64,000 nt of DNA from Bacteroidota bacterium (GTDB lineage: Bacteria; Bacteroidota; Bacteroidia; Flavobacteriales; Flavobacteriaceae). Where the stretch lies: positions 44,491-108,490 of the forward strand of contig JAQCIQ010000006.1 of assembly GCA_027592025.1 (NCBI GenBank), read 5' to 3'. The notes below the pieces were generated by a model that made no database searches, had not been told where the DNA came from, and saw only the letters and a program-made list of their open reading frames with translations. This document shows, piece after piece, positions 16,951-26,535 of the stretch (position 1 is its first letter; every line of letters begins with the position of its first letter). Position numbers and translations under genes: made by a program.

Positions 16951-18255
16951 TTAAACGAACTTAATAATAAAAGTCTGCCTTTTGCCTTTGTTGATCACCA
17001 CGTAAGCGTTGTGAATTAAGTCTGAAGAGGAGAGCGTATAATCGAGCCCAACCTTTTCTTTGTTGACTGAAATAGATTGCTCTTGTAAGGCACGTCGCGC
17101 TTCACCGTTAGAGGGAAGAAATTGCGTTTTGGCAGACAAGGCGCCAATCATATCCATACCATTGGTGAGTTCTGACTTCGGCAAATTAACCTTCGGCACA
17201 CCCTCAAACACTTCGTTAAATGTAGATTCGTCTAGTCCTTGGATGTCCGTTTTAAAATTTTTACTGAAGAGAATGTCTGATGCTTGTTCGGCTTGCCTGG
17301 TGCTGTCTTCTCCGTGGACAAAACTGGTCACCTCTAAAGCCAAACGTTTTTGCAATCCTCTCAAATGAGGTGCTTCTTGATGAGCACCTATGAGTTGATC
17401 GACGGTCATTTTATCCAAAAAGGTGAAAATTTTAATGTATTTCTCGGCATCCTCGTCAGACACATTGAGCCAAAATTGGTAGAATTTAAATACTGAGGTT
17501 CGTTCTGGAGTCAACCAAACATTTCCCGACTCCGATTTGCCAAATTTAGAACCATCCGACTTGGTGATTAAAGGGCAAGTCAAGGCAAAAGCGTTAGTGT
17601 CCTGATCTGGATTCATTCGTCGGACCAGTTCCATGCCCGTAGTAATATTGCCCCATTGGTCGCTGCCACCCATCTGCAGCTCACAACCGTAATGCTTGTG
17701 CAAATGGTAAAAGTCGTAGCCTTGTATCAACTGGTAAGTGAATTCGGTAAATGACATACCCGCTCCAGAATCACCTTGAAGTCGTTTTTTTACAGAATCC
17801 TTCGACATCATATAATTGACGGTGATGCGCTTTCCAACTTCTCTTGCAAACTCAATAAAAGTGAACGATTTCATCCAGTCGTAGTTATTCACCAACAAAG
17901 GTGCATTGGATGCGGAACTGTTGAAATCTAAATATTTTTCCAAAATGGTTTTGATGCCATTGACATTGTGCTGTAGAGTAGCCTCGTCAAGCAAATTGCG
18001 TTCGTCGCTTTTTCCAGAGGGATCTCCAATCATACCAGTTGCACCACCCAAAAGGGCCACTGGCTTATGGCCAGCTCGAAACAAATGAACCAACAACAGC
18101 ACAGGAACCAAGCTACCTACATGCAACGCATCCGCAGTTGGGTCAAAGCCAATGTAGGCCGTAGTCATTTCTTTCTGAAGTTTTTCTTCGGTCCCAGGGG
18201 TCATATCGTGAAGCAAACCACGCCATCTTAATTCTTCGACTAAATTCTGAGCCAT
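16951..18255 (-). CDS. tyrS: Tyrosyl-tRNA synthetase
   Basis: Class I synthetase of 434 residues. The HIGH-like motif is in FDPTADALHVGSL, the tyrosine pocket in YQLIQGYDFYHLH and GGSDQWGNI, and the KMSKS equivalent is KFGKSESGNVWL. A C-terminal S4-like RNA-binding domain follows (SISVNKEKVGLDYTL). Start taken at the ATG 18255 (MAQNLVEELRWRG), which matches the family; six extra codons are possible upstream but would cover the promoter. Confidence 0.96.
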   Translation of the reverse strand: MAQNLVEELRWRGLLHDMTPGTEEKLQKEMTTAYIGFDPTADALHVGSLVPVLLLVHLFRAGHKPVALLGGATGMIGDPSGKSDERNLLDEATLQHNVNGIKTILEKYLDFNSSASNAPLLVNNYDWMKSFTFIEFAREVGKRITVNYMMSKDSVKKRLQGDSGAGMSFTEFTYQLIQGYDFYHLHKHYGCELQMGGSDQWGNITTGMELVRRMNPDQDTNAFALTCPLITKSDGSKFGKSESGNVWLTPERTSVFKFYQFWLNVSDEDAEKYIKIFTFLDKMTVDQLIGAHQEAPHLRGLQKRLALEVTSFVHGEDSTRQAEQASDILFSKNFKTDIQGLDESTFNEVFEGVPKVNLPKSELTNGMDMIGALSAKTQFLPSNGEARRALQEQSISVNKEKVGLDYTLSSSDLIHNAYVVINKGKRQTFIIKFV

Positions 18256-18272
18256 TTGATTGCAAATTTTCA

Positions 18273-18280
18273 CAAAGATA
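18273..18280 (-). promoter_or_regulatory. Bacteroidota -7 element for tyrS
   Basis: On the minus strand TATCTTTG, 18 bases before the tyrS ATG. Supports the shorter tyrS start. Confidence 0.45.
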
Positions 18281-18324
18281 TAGCATTCAATTTATGAGAA
18301 AAGAAAAAGCCCTAAATTCGTCCT

Positions 18325-19335
18325 ATGATATTAGTTACAGGAGGTACAGGACTGGTGGGTGGTCATCTACTCTTCCAATTGACAACGCAAGGAAAAAAAG
18401 TCAGGGCCATTTTTCGCAATCCTAAGCGTTTAGACAAAGTCAAGCGCATATTTTCATATTACAGCCCAGATGCTGAGGCTTTGTTTCAAAAGATAGAATG
18501 GGTTGAAGGCGATATTTTGGACGTTCCAAGTTTAGAAACCGCCTTTAGTGGAGTCACTAAAGTTTATCATTGCGCCGCATTGATATCTTTTCAGCCTTAC
18601 GATTATTTTAAAATGAGGCAAGTCAACATTGCTGGAACAGCCAATGTGGTCAACTTATGTCTTCAGTTTAAGATCGAAAAATTATGTTATGTCAGTTCTA
18701 TAGCGGCTCTAGGATCTACGAACAATGCGGAGGAACCTATTAATGAAGAACAGGATTGGCAAGCCGACAAACAGCCATCAGCCTATTCATTGACCAAGTA
18801 TGGTGGAGAAATGGAAGTTTGGAGAGGAACTCAAGAAGGTCTCAAGGCGGTGATAGTCAACCCAGGTGTTATCTTTGGACCTGGTTTTTGGCGTTCTGGA
18901 AGCGGTGCCATTTTTACCATGGTTCAAAGAGGATTGAAATATTATCCAACTGGTCGGACTGGATTTGTCCATGTAGACGATGTGGTTACTGCCATGACTG
19001 ATTTAATGAACAGTGAAGTCTCTAATGAACGGTTTATACTCGTGAGTGAAAATTGGGAGTGGAAGAATGTTTTGCAGCAAATTGCCCAAGGGCTTTCAAC
19101 AAAAGCACCAAAAAGGGTGGCGAGCAAATCCATGCTGACCATAGCATTGTGGCCAGACGCTTTAAGAAGTAAAATGACAGGGAAACAAAGGAGAATAACC
19201 AGAGCCAGTATCCGTTCTATGGCCAACAGAACCCTGTATGATGGGAGTAAAATAACTAATACTCTAGGCCTAAAGTATCAATCTCTTTCGGACTCAATCT
19301 CTTCTTGCTGCGCATTTCTCCAGAAGGAATCTTAA
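18325..19335 (+). CDS. NAD-dependent epimerase/dehydratase (extended SDR)
   Basis: A 336-residue extended short-chain dehydrogenase. The nucleotide-binding motif is at the very N-terminus (MILVTGGTGLVGGHLL), the catalytic pair is Y-x3-K in SAYSLTKYGGEME, and the segment AVIVNPGVIFGPG fits the dihydroflavonol reductase/3-beta-HSD-like group. Its last 80 bases overlap the 3' end of the DUF4296 gene on the other strand. Substrate unknown. Confidence 0.85.
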   Translation: MILVTGGTGLVGGHLLFQLTTQGKKVRAIFRNPKRLDKVKRIFSYYSPDAEALFQKIEWVEGDILDVPSLETAFSGVTKVYHCAALISFQPYDYFKMRQVNIAGTANVVNLCLQFKIEKLCYVSSIAALGSTNNAEEPINEEQDWQADKQPSAYSLTKYGGEMEVWRGTQEGLKAVIVNPGVIFGPGFWRSGSGAIFTMVQRGLKYYPTGRTGFVHVDDVVTAMTDLMNSEVSNERFILVSENWEWKNVLQQIAQGLSTKAPKRVASKSMLTIALWPDALRSKMTGKQRRITRASIRSMANRTLYDGSKITNTLGLKYQSLSDSISSCCAFLQKES

Positions 19336-19786
19336 ACGGCATGGTATTTAAGGCCCGTTCCTTAAGGTTTTTGATAGAATCCCGGTATTTGAAAGTCAAT
19401 TTGTTCAGAGAATCCTCCTTGGCCTGTTCCTTAGCATAAATTGCCTCAAAGAAGGCCTTGTCTTTCTCAAGTCTTCCCAATACGCTGTCATAAATTCTTT
19501 GAATGACCTCGCTTTTGTAAGTATAATAAGCACTGCTTTCTGCAAATTGAGCGCTGTCAATACCATATTTATGGTACACAAAATCCACAGGAGCGATACC
19601 CTTTTTTTCCAAAACCATTTTATTTATGTTTTTGGCAGAATTCAACACCGACATGTCATACAACACCTCAATCATCTTTTCTTCTGATAACAATTTTTTT
19701 GGTTTTTTAGGTCCATCAACGCTGCCCATTTCACATGCTGTCACGAGCAAGATCACTAGAGTCAAAATAAAAAATCGATTCGTCAT
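19256..19786 (-). CDS. DUF4296 lipoprotein
   Basis: A 176-residue lipoprotein: signal MTNRFFILTLVILLVTAC with lipobox VTAC, then a helical domain (LLSEEKMIEVLYDMSVLNSAK, YHKYGIDSAQFAESSAYY) characteristic of the Bacteroidota DUF4296 family. It ends in a basic tail. It directly follows pyrC with 2 bases between, an order common in flavobacteria. Function unknown; the 3' end runs 80 bases into the converging epimerase gene. Confidence 0.85.
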   Translation of the reverse strand: MTNRFFILTLVILLVTACEMGSVDGPKKPKKLLSEEKMIEVLYDMSVLNSAKNINKMVLEKKGIAPVDFVYHKYGIDSAQFAESSAYYTYKSEVIQRIYDSVLGRLEKDKAFFEAIYAKEQAKEDSLNKLTFKYRDSIKNLKERALNTMPFKIPSGEMRSKKRLSPKEIDTLGLEY

Positions 19787-19788
19787 AC

Positions 19789-21135
19789 CTATCTGTTGAA
19801 AGTTAGTCTTTGGCCAGCTCGTAGGTCATTGACCTGTCCGTTAGTGTAAACCAATTGTCCGTTCAGAATGGTGTACTTGACTTGAGAATGCAATGTCAAA
19901 CCTTCGACTGGAGACCACCCACATTTGTAGAGCAACTGCTCTTTCTTTACTTGAATGGGATCATGGGAATTAACCAATACCAAGTCGGCAAAATAACCTT
20001 CTCTCACAAAACCTCGATCCTTAATGTCGAAAAGGATGGCTGGATTGTGACACATTTTCTGTACAACTTTTGGTAAGTCAATTTTTCCCATTCTTACGCA
20101 TTCGAGCATCAGTGGGAGAGCGTGTTGAACCATTGGACCTCCCGAGGGCGCCTTAGTGTAAGTCTGGTTTTTTTCTTCCCAAGTATGAGGTGCGTGGTCT
20201 GTAGCGATGACATCAATTCGATCATCGAGCAAAGCTTCCCAAAGGGCTTCACGATCTTTAGCCGACTTGACCGCTGGATTCCATTTGATCGAACTCCCCT
20301 TATCTTGATAATCTTCATCCGAAAACCAAAGATGATGAATACAAACTTCCGCTGTAATTTTCTTTTGCTCTAAGGGAATGTCGTTTCTAAACAAAGCCAT
20401 TTCCTTGGCAGTAGACAAGTGAAATACGTGCAATCGGGCTCCCGTTTTTTTGGCGAGAGCTATGGCACGAGACGAGGATATATAACAAGCTTCCGCAGAC
20501 CTAATTTCCGGGTGACAACGCATAGGAATGTCCTCTCCATAGGTCTTAAGATGTGCGTCTAAATTGTCTTTGATGGTGGTTTCATCTTCACAATGTGCTG
20601 ATATGACTAGATCAGTGTTCGAAAAAATCTTTTCGAGAACTTCCAAATCATCTACAAGCATATTTCCAGTCGATGAACCTAGAAACAATTTCAAACCAGC
20701 CACTTTTTTTGGGTCGAGCCTCATTACCTCATCCAAATTATCATTGGTTCCTCCGAACATGAAAGAGTAATTGGCCCATGAAGTGGCAGTAGCCACGTCG
20801 AACTTCTGCTCTAACTTTTCAATGGTTGTAGTCTGAGGATTGGTATTGGGCATTTCGATAAAGGTAGTTATCCCTCCAGCAACAGCGGCCTTCGACTCTG
20901 TTTCGATGGTCGCCTTGTGTGTCAACCCTGGTTCTCTGAAATGGACTTGATCGTCTATAATGCCAGGGAGTACAACAAGTCCTGTGGCATCAATGATTTT
21001 GGTATCTTGTTTTGGCGATATATTTGAGGCAATTTGATGAATGCGGTCATTGACAATGAGAATGTCAGCACAAAAGGACTTTCCCTCGTTGACAATCTGA
21101 CCATTTTTAATCAATAAATGACTATTAGTTTTCAT
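19789..21135 (-). CDS. pyrC: Dihydroorotase (Bacteroidota-type)
   Basis: Amidohydrolase for the third step of pyrimidine synthesis, 448 residues. Visible: the metal-site region DDQVHFREPGL, AGLKLFLGSSTGN with the bridging Lys, SAHCED, a second His pair region (VCIHHLWF) and the catalytic ATDHAPH. The canonical first HxH is QxH here, so one metal-ligand His is Gln; as far as I recall this is shared by flavobacterial relatives. Start at the ATG 21135, which overlaps the glycosyltransferase stop by 11 bases. Confidence 0.9.
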   Translation of the reverse strand: MKTNSHLLIKNGQIVNEGKSFCADILIVNDRIHQIASNISPKQDTKIIDATGLVVLPGIIDDQVHFREPGLTHKATIETESKAAVAGGITTFIEMPNTNPQTTTIEKLEQKFDVATATSWANYSFMFGGTNDNLDEVMRLDPKKVAGLKLFLGSSTGNMLVDDLEVLEKIFSNTDLVISAHCEDETTIKDNLDAHLKTYGEDIPMRCHPEIRSAEACYISSSRAIALAKKTGARLHVFHLSTAKEMALFRNDIPLEQKKITAEVCIHHLWFSDEDYQDKGSSIKWNPAVKSAKDREALWEALLDDRIDVIATDHAPHTWEEKNQTYTKAPSGGPMVQHALPLMLECVRMGKIDLPKVVQKMCHNPAILFDIKDRGFVREGYFADLVLVNSHDPIQVKKEQLLYKCGWSPVEGLTLHSQVKYTILNGQLVYTNGQVNDLRAGQRLTFNR

Positions 21136-21874
21136 TAAATTTTCCAAATAAGCTATTGAACTTCATTTTGATTACGCCAAAGATAGCCTCTTTAATTATA
21201 CCTTTACTCAGTTTTGAAACGCCTCGTTCTCTGTCAAAAAAGACAATGGGCACCTCCACCATTCGAAAACCAATTTGATAGGCTCTAAATTTCATTTCAA
21301 TTTGGAATGCGTAGCCGATAAATTTGATTTCATCCAGTTTTATGTAAGAGAGAACTCTTCTTCGGTAACAAATAAACCCTGCAGTAGGATCGCTGACTGG
21401 CATTCCCGTAATCAACCGCACGTACCAAGAGGCTCCTAAGGACAAAATTATTCTCCCAAATGGCCAATTGACCACCCTAATTCCCTTTTTGTAACGAGAC
21501 CCTATAGCCACATCAAATTCGTCTACATGACAAGCATTATACAGCTTCACTAGTTCTTCGGGTCGATGAGAAAAATCGGCATCCATTTCGAAGATGTATG
21601 AATAATGTCTTGAAAGAGCCCACTTAAATCCAGCAATATAGGCAGTGCCTAAACCTAATTTTTCAGGTCGTTGTATCAAAGTAATCCGATCTTCAAACTC
21701 AACAATTAAAGCTCTGACTGCTTGGACTGTTCCATCCGATGAAGCATCATCAACTACTAAAACGTCAAGGGGAAACTCTACATTCATAACTTCTCTCAAC
21801 AGTCGACCAATATTATCGACTTCGTTAAAAGTAGGAATGATGATTAAAGAATCATTGAATTGGATTTCTTGCAT
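21125..21874 (-). CDS. Polyprenol-phosphate mannosyltransferase, GT2 family
   Basis: A 249-residue cytosolic-face glycosyltransferase like dolichol-phosphate mannose synthase. Motifs: IIIPTFNEVDNIGRLL, VDDASSDGTVQAV, the DxD-like FEMDADFSHRP and SDPTAGFICYRRRVL. No C-terminal membrane helices are seen, as in the DPM1 type. It probably supplies lipid-linked sugar for envelope glycans. First gene of the run toward pyrC and DUF4296. Confidence 0.88.
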   Translation of the reverse strand: MQEIQFNDSLIIIPTFNEVDNIGRLLREVMNVEFPLDVLVVDDASSDGTVQAVRALIVEFEDRITLIQRPEKLGLGTAYIAGFKWALSRHYSYIFEMDADFSHRPEELVKLYNACHVDEFDVAIGSRYKKGIRVVNWPFGRIILSLGASWYVRLITGMPVSDPTAGFICYRRRVLSYIKLDEIKFIGYAFQIEMKFRAYQIGFRMVEVPIVFFDRERGVSKLSKGIIKEAIFGVIKMKFNSLFGKFNEN

Positions 21875-21939
21875 CCTGATGTTGAATTTCTACAAAAATA
21901 CAGTTTTTGATGGAGTCCCGTAATGTTGGTTTTTCTTTC

Positions 21940-21947
21940 TACTTTTG
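21940..21947 (+). promoter_or_regulatory. Possible -7 element for DUF4271-hemD
   Basis: TACTTTTG fits TAnnTTTG, 16 bases before the GTG start of the DUF4271 gene. Confidence 0.4.
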
Positions 21948-21963
21948 ACGATAATTTAAAGCC

Positions 21964-22605
21964 GTGACAACATTAGACCAGTACAATTTATTATTCTTAA
22001 TCTCGGCCTTCTTGCTGATGCTTTGTAAGCTTATTCAACCCAAGAGATTCACCGACTTTCTGCGATTGACAGGCTATGGTACCTACAACCAAATTCACAA
22101 GCGGTCAGGTCTGTTTGTGATTCAAAAATTCGATTTATTGCTTTTTTTTCAGTTCATCTTGGCTGGATCTACTTTTTTGAGTCTATATCAAAAAGAACAA
22201 GGCACTGTTTCTGAAATTCCTTTGTCCGTCATCTATTTTTATATTTTAATCTTATTGGTTTATTTTCCACTAAAGCGTCTTCTGGAGCTTGGAACTGGTC
22301 GTTGGTTAAAGATAGAGCATCAAATGAGTGCATTTGTTTTTCAAAAAATGAATTCCTTACATTTTTTTGGATTGTGGTTGTTGTTGATAAATATGCTTAC
22401 TGTTTACAGTTTCGGGCCAAGGATATGGATGGTCTATTTTACGCTATTCTTAGGGGTCATCATTCTTTTTCTTGGCTTTGTCACAACTTTTTTTCGCTTC
22501 AGATTTTTGATAAGAAGACAATGGCTCTTATTTATTTTGTACATTTGCGCCTTTGAAATAGCTCCATTGGCGGTCCTTTGGAAATTTGTCAATAACGTCT
22601 TGTAA
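21964..22605 (+). CDS. DUF4271 membrane protein
   Basis: A 213-residue integral membrane protein with about five to six hydrophobic helices (first at residues 8-22, last near 185-205). The segment PKRFTDFLRLTGYGTYN is typical of the Bacteroidota DUF4271 family, which usually sits next to hemD as here. The only suitable start is GTG at 21964. Function unknown; 14 bases before hemD, so likely co-transcribed. Confidence 0.82.
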   Translation: MTTLDQYNLLFLISAFLLMLCKLIQPKRFTDFLRLTGYGTYNQIHKRSGLFVIQKFDLLLFFQFILAGSTFLSLYQKEQGTVSEIPLSVIYFYILILLVYFPLKRLLELGTGRWLKIEHQMSAFVFQKMNSLHFFGLWLLLINMLTVYSFGPRIWMVYFTLFLGVIILFLGFVTTFFRFRFLIRRQWLLFILYICAFEIAPLAVLWKFVNNVL

Positions 22606-22619
22606 TCAATTTACTCCCT

Positions 22620-23366
22620 ATGAAAGTGAAAACCATGTTGGTTTCTCAACCACAGCCCAAAGCCGAGAATTCACCTTATTTCAATTTGATAGACAAACTA
22701 AAAGTTAAAATTGATTTCAGACCATTTATACATGTGGAAGGCCTCGATGCCAAAGACATTAGAAAGGAGAAAATTGACTTGAAAGACTTTTCTGCTGTGA
22801 TTCTTACCAGCCGAAACGCCGTGGATCACTATTTTAGAATTGCAGAAGAAATGCGATTCAAGGTGCCCGATGACATGAAATACTTTTGCTTATCAGAAGC
22901 CATTGCCTTTTATCTTCAGAAATATGTGGTTTACCGCAAACGGCGCATTTACGTCGGCAAAAGAACAGTGGCTGAATTGGCTCCAATGGTGAAAAAGCAT
23001 AAGGAAGAAAGGTTTCTTTTCCCAACAACAGACAAGGTTGCGCCTGAAATTACAGAGGTATTAGACAAGCTCAATATTCAATATAGACCAGCGATATTTT
23101 ACAAAACAGTCATCAGTGACTTATCCGATCTTAGCGATGTTTACTATGATGTTCTGGTGTTTTTCAGCCCTTCTGGAATAGACTCCTTGTTTCACAATTT
23201 TCCTGACTTCGAACAAAATAACACCTTAATTGCCGTTTTTGGCAACAGCACCCTTAAAGCAGTTCAAGATAGAGGTCTTGTTGCGCAAATCATCGCCCCC
23301 TCAGCCGAAAATCCGTCGATGACCATGGCACTGGAGAAATATATCGCCGAGGTTAATAAGAAGTAA
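22620..23366 (+). CDS. hemD: Uroporphyrinogen-III synthase family protein
   Basis: A 248-residue HEM4-domain protein, which would close hydroxymethylbilane to uroporphyrinogen III in haem synthesis. Recognisable parts: VILTSRNAVDHYF, YVGKRTVAELAP, YDVLVFFSPSGIDSLF and the C-terminal IIAPSAENPSMTMALEKYI. Sequence is diverged, as usual for HemD. It meets pckA tail to tail, 8 bases apart. Confidence 0.85.
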   Translation: MKVKTMLVSQPQPKAENSPYFNLIDKLKVKIDFRPFIHVEGLDAKDIRKEKIDLKDFSAVILTSRNAVDHYFRIAEEMRFKVPDDMKYFCLSEAIAFYLQKYVVYRKRRIYVGKRTVAELAPMVKKHKEERFLFPTTDKVAPEITEVLDKLNIQYRPAIFYKTVISDLSDLSDVYYDVLVFFSPSGIDSLFHNFPDFEQNNTLIAVFGNSTLKAVQDRGLVAQIIAPSAENPSMTMALEKYIAEVNKK

Positions 23367-23374
23367 GCTCTGAT

Positions 23375-24970
23375 TTATCTGGGCCCTCCAGATAGAATTT
23401 CTTGACTAGCAAAGGATTCAAATTGTTGGAAATTTTCTTTAAAAATTTTCGCCAAATAGTGGGCTTTTGCATCATAGGCTTCCGAATCGTCCCAAGTATT
23501 TTTTGGGTTTAAAATTTCGGAAGGAACGCCTGGACAGTTGAGAGGCATTTCCAAATTAAAAATCGGATGCGTCTGATAGGCTTCATGGTCTAATTGATGC
23601 TCCAAGGCCGCATTTATCATGGCTCTTGTATATTTTAGTTTCATTCGAGAACCAGTGCCATATGGCCCGCCTGTCCATCCTGTATTGATCAGCCAGACAC
23701 TAACCTTAGAATCATGCATTTTTTGACTTAACATCTCAGCATACTTAGTCGGGTGCAAAGGCATGAATGGCGCTCCAAAACATGCAGAAAAATTAGGAAC
23801 AGGTTCATCGACTCCCAACTCAGTACCAGCAACCTTCGCCGTATACCCAGAAATAAAATGATAGGCAGCCTGATTAGGATTGAGTCTTGAAATTGGGGGG
23901 AGAACTCCAAATGCATCGGCTGTCAGGAAAAAAATGTGTTTAGGGTTATAGCCTATAGAGGGTACTTGTATGTTATTGATAAAATCAATTGGATAACTGA
24001 CTCTTGTGTTTTGAGTTATACTAGAATCCGTAAAATCGACTTCACCTTTGGCATTCATCGTAACGTTTTCGAGAAGTGCTCCAGGACGAATCGCTCTAAA
24101 AATATCAGGTTCATTTTCTTCAGTGAGGTTTATCACCTTGGCATAACATCCTCCTTCCATGCTGAAAACGCTGTCTTTGGCCGTCCAGCCATGCTCGTCA
24201 TCGCCTATCAATTTGCGCTCTGGAACCGCGGACAGTGTAGTTTTTCCAGTACCTGACAAGCCAAAGAAAATTGCAGTCTGACCATCGGTGCCAACATTAG
24301 CGCTACAGTGCATTGGAAGTGTATTGTGGTATACTGGCAATAAAAAATTCAAGGTAGAAAACATGCCCTTTTTAATTTCGCCCGTATAGCCAGTTCCGCC
24401 GACGAGAATCATTTTTTTGGTAAAATTCAAAATGGCAAAATTAGATTGTCGAGTACCATCAATTTCGGGATCCGCTAAAAACCCTGGTGCATTCAGTACG
24501 GTCCATTCAGGGATAAAAGAAAAAAGTTCCTCCTCCGTTGGACGGATAAACATATTGTAAACGAACATTGAACTCCAAGGTAATTCAGCGACAACACGAA
24601 GCGGTTTCTGGTATTCCTTCTCAGCACATGCAAAACAATCTCTTACATACAAAGTTTTTCCAGACAGATAGCTGGTCATTTTTTGTCTCAGACTCTCGAA
24701 TTTATCCGGATCAAAGGGGAGATTGACCTTGCCCCACCAAACGCGATCCTTAGTGATTTCGTCCATTACAATGAACCGATCCTTTGGCGATCTTCCTGTA
24801 AATTCACCTGTATTGATTGCTAAAGCTCCAGAACTTGATGTTTGCCCAAGCTTCTCAGCAACTGTAATTTTATGCAATTCGGCAGGATCAGATTGGTAGT
24901 TTATTTTGGCATTTTCGATACCAAGCAATTCCAGCGAAATCGTTTTCGCAACTTTATGGGCATTTTCCAT
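23375..24970 (-). CDS. pckA: Phosphoenolpyruvate carboxykinase (ATP)
   Basis: Converts oxaloacetate and ATP to PEP, the first committed step of gluconeogenesis. The 531 residues match the ATP-dependent family: NTGEFTGRSPKDRF, HCSANVG, the kinase P-loop GLSGTGKTTLS, DDEHGW, and the late INTGWTGGPYGTGSRM. Divergent from the saccharopine dehydrogenase-like gene over 141 bases. No frameshift. Confidence 0.97.
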   Translation of the reverse strand: MENAHKVAKTISLELLGIENAKINYQSDPAELHKITVAEKLGQTSSSGALAINTGEFTGRSPKDRFIVMDEITKDRVWWGKVNLPFDPDKFESLRQKMTSYLSGKTLYVRDCFACAEKEYQKPLRVVAELPWSSMFVYNMFIRPTEEELFSFIPEWTVLNAPGFLADPEIDGTRQSNFAILNFTKKMILVGGTGYTGEIKKGMFSTLNFLLPVYHNTLPMHCSANVGTDGQTAIFFGLSGTGKTTLSAVPERKLIGDDEHGWTAKDSVFSMEGGCYAKVINLTEENEPDIFRAIRPGALLENVTMNAKGEVDFTDSSITQNTRVSYPIDFINNIQVPSIGYNPKHIFFLTADAFGVLPPISRLNPNQAAYHFISGYTAKVAGTELGVDEPVPNFSACFGAPFMPLHPTKYAEMLSQKMHDSKVSVWLINTGWTGGPYGTGSRMKLKYTRAMINAALEHQLDHEAYQTHPIFNLEMPLNCPGVPSEILNPKNTWDDSEAYDAKAHYLAKIFKENFQQFESFASQEILSGGPR

Positions 24971-25111
24971 GGCGTCTGGTTTAGGGGGTAAAATTAGAAA
25001 AATTCAAATAACTTGAAGTACAATATAGACCCAAGTTTTTTTTGTTTATTTACATTTTGAAAACGCTATTGTTGATCGTTTAATAGAAAAATTAAACCAA
25101 ATTTTATTTTA

Positions 25112-26476
25112 ATGCGACATGTATTAATTTTTGGCGCTGGTAAGTCGGCATCTCATTTAATTAGATTTTTACTAAAGGAAGCTCAATCGCAGGAATTGCA
25201 TCTGACAATAGCCGATTTGCAAGTGTCTCATCTCAAACGATTTAATGACTATTCTAACTATTTTACGGCCATTCCTTTGAACGTGGCCGATCTCGAAAAG
25301 AGACAAATTTTAGTCAAACAATCCGATTTGGTCATTTCGATGCTACCAGCTGCTCTTCACATTGAGGTCGCTAGAGAATGCTTGTTGTTTAAAAAACACC
25401 TGGTTACGGCATCTTATGTCAGTCCAGAGCTCAAAGCCATGAATCAAGAAGTAATCGATGCGGGTTTGATCTTTTTGAATGAAATTGGATGTGACCCTGG
25501 CATTGACCATATGAGCGCAATGGAAACCATTGACAAAATAAAAGCCGTGGGAGGAAAAATGCTGTTGTTTGAATCCTTCACTGGAGGTTTGATCGCTCCT
25601 GAATCGGACAACAACCTTTGGAATTATAAATTCACTTGGAATCCTAGAAATGTTGTTTTAGCCGGACAAGGAGGTGCTGCCAAATTCATACAAGAAGGCA
25701 GCTACAAATACATCCCGTATCAACATCTGTTTAGAAGAACAGAATTTCTAGACATTGAGGGTTATGGCAAATTTGAAGCCTACGCCAACAGAGACTCACT
25801 AAGTTATAGAGAGGTCTATGGATTGAGTGACGTTAACACCATGTATAGAGGAACCATAAGAAAAATAGGGTTCAGCAGGGCTTGGCACGTTTTTGTTCAG
25901 CTCGGCATGACCGATGATTCCTACAAAATTGAACACAGCGAGGATCTCACCTACAGGGAATTTGTCAACCTATTTTTACCCTACCACCCAACAGACTCCG
26001 TCGAACTGAAATTCAGACATGCTCTAAAAATTGATCAAGACGACATCATTTGGGATAAATATCTGTCTCTGGATTTGTTCAGTCGAACTAAAAAGATAAA
26101 CCTCAAGAATGCCTCGCCGGCCCAAGCGCTTCAAAAAATATTAATGGACAATTGGACTCTGTCTTCCGAGGATAAAGACATGATTGTCATGTGTCACAAG
26201 TTTGGCTATGAATTGAATGGTCAAAAAAAGCAAATTGAATCGACTATGGTCGTCATTGGGGAAGATGACGTCTTTACCGCCATGTCAAAAACGGTTGGTC
26301 TACCAGTTGCCATTGCAGCATTAGTCATTCTGAATGGTAAAATCACATCACCAGGGGTGACCATTCCTGTGAAGTCGGAAGTATACATTCCAGTGATGAA
26401 AGCCCTTGAAGACCAGATGATTTCGTTTAACGAAAAAGAGGTTCCTTATACATCCTACAATACTTTACACCTGTAA
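25112..26476 (+). CDS. Saccharopine dehydrogenase-like (Lys9 type) oxidoreductase
   Basis: A 454-residue NAD(P)-binding protein. N-terminal Rossmann motif HVLIFGAGKSASHL, then the saccharopine reductase-like core with NEIGCDPGIDHMSAMETID and the substrate-region motif FESFTGGLIAPESDNN. In flavobacteria such genes may work in lysine breakdown (saccharopine to alpha-aminoadipate semialdehyde). The glutaryl-CoA dehydrogenase at 5380-6558 would fit downstream in that route. An Lrp-type regulator follows 59 bases later. Confidence 0.85.
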   Translation: MRHVLIFGAGKSASHLIRFLLKEAQSQELHLTIADLQVSHLKRFNDYSNYFTAIPLNVADLEKRQILVKQSDLVISMLPAALHIEVARECLLFKKHLVTASYVSPELKAMNQEVIDAGLIFLNEIGCDPGIDHMSAMETIDKIKAVGGKMLLFESFTGGLIAPESDNNLWNYKFTWNPRNVVLAGQGGAAKFIQEGSYKYIPYQHLFRRTEFLDIEGYGKFEAYANRDSLSYREVYGLSDVNTMYRGTIRKIGFSRAWHVFVQLGMTDDSYKIEHSEDLTYREFVNLFLPYHPTDSVELKFRHALKIDQDDIIWDKYLSLDLFSRTKKINLKNASPAQALQKILMDNWTLSSEDKDMIVMCHKFGYELNGQKKQIESTMVVIGEDDVFTAMSKTVGLPVAIAALVILNGKITSPGVTIPVKSEVYIPVMKALEDQMISFNEKEVPYTSYNTLHL

Positions 26477-26535
26477 ACGATTAAAATTAAAAATAATTCG
26501 TACCTTTATCTATCAAAACCCAAATTTATTAACCT

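Noticed and set aside
23376..23394. Seven-pair perfect hairpin (TATCTGG / CCAGATA) at the end of pckA.
   Set aside because: No T run follows on either strand and it lies in the last codons of pckA; too weak to call as a terminator.
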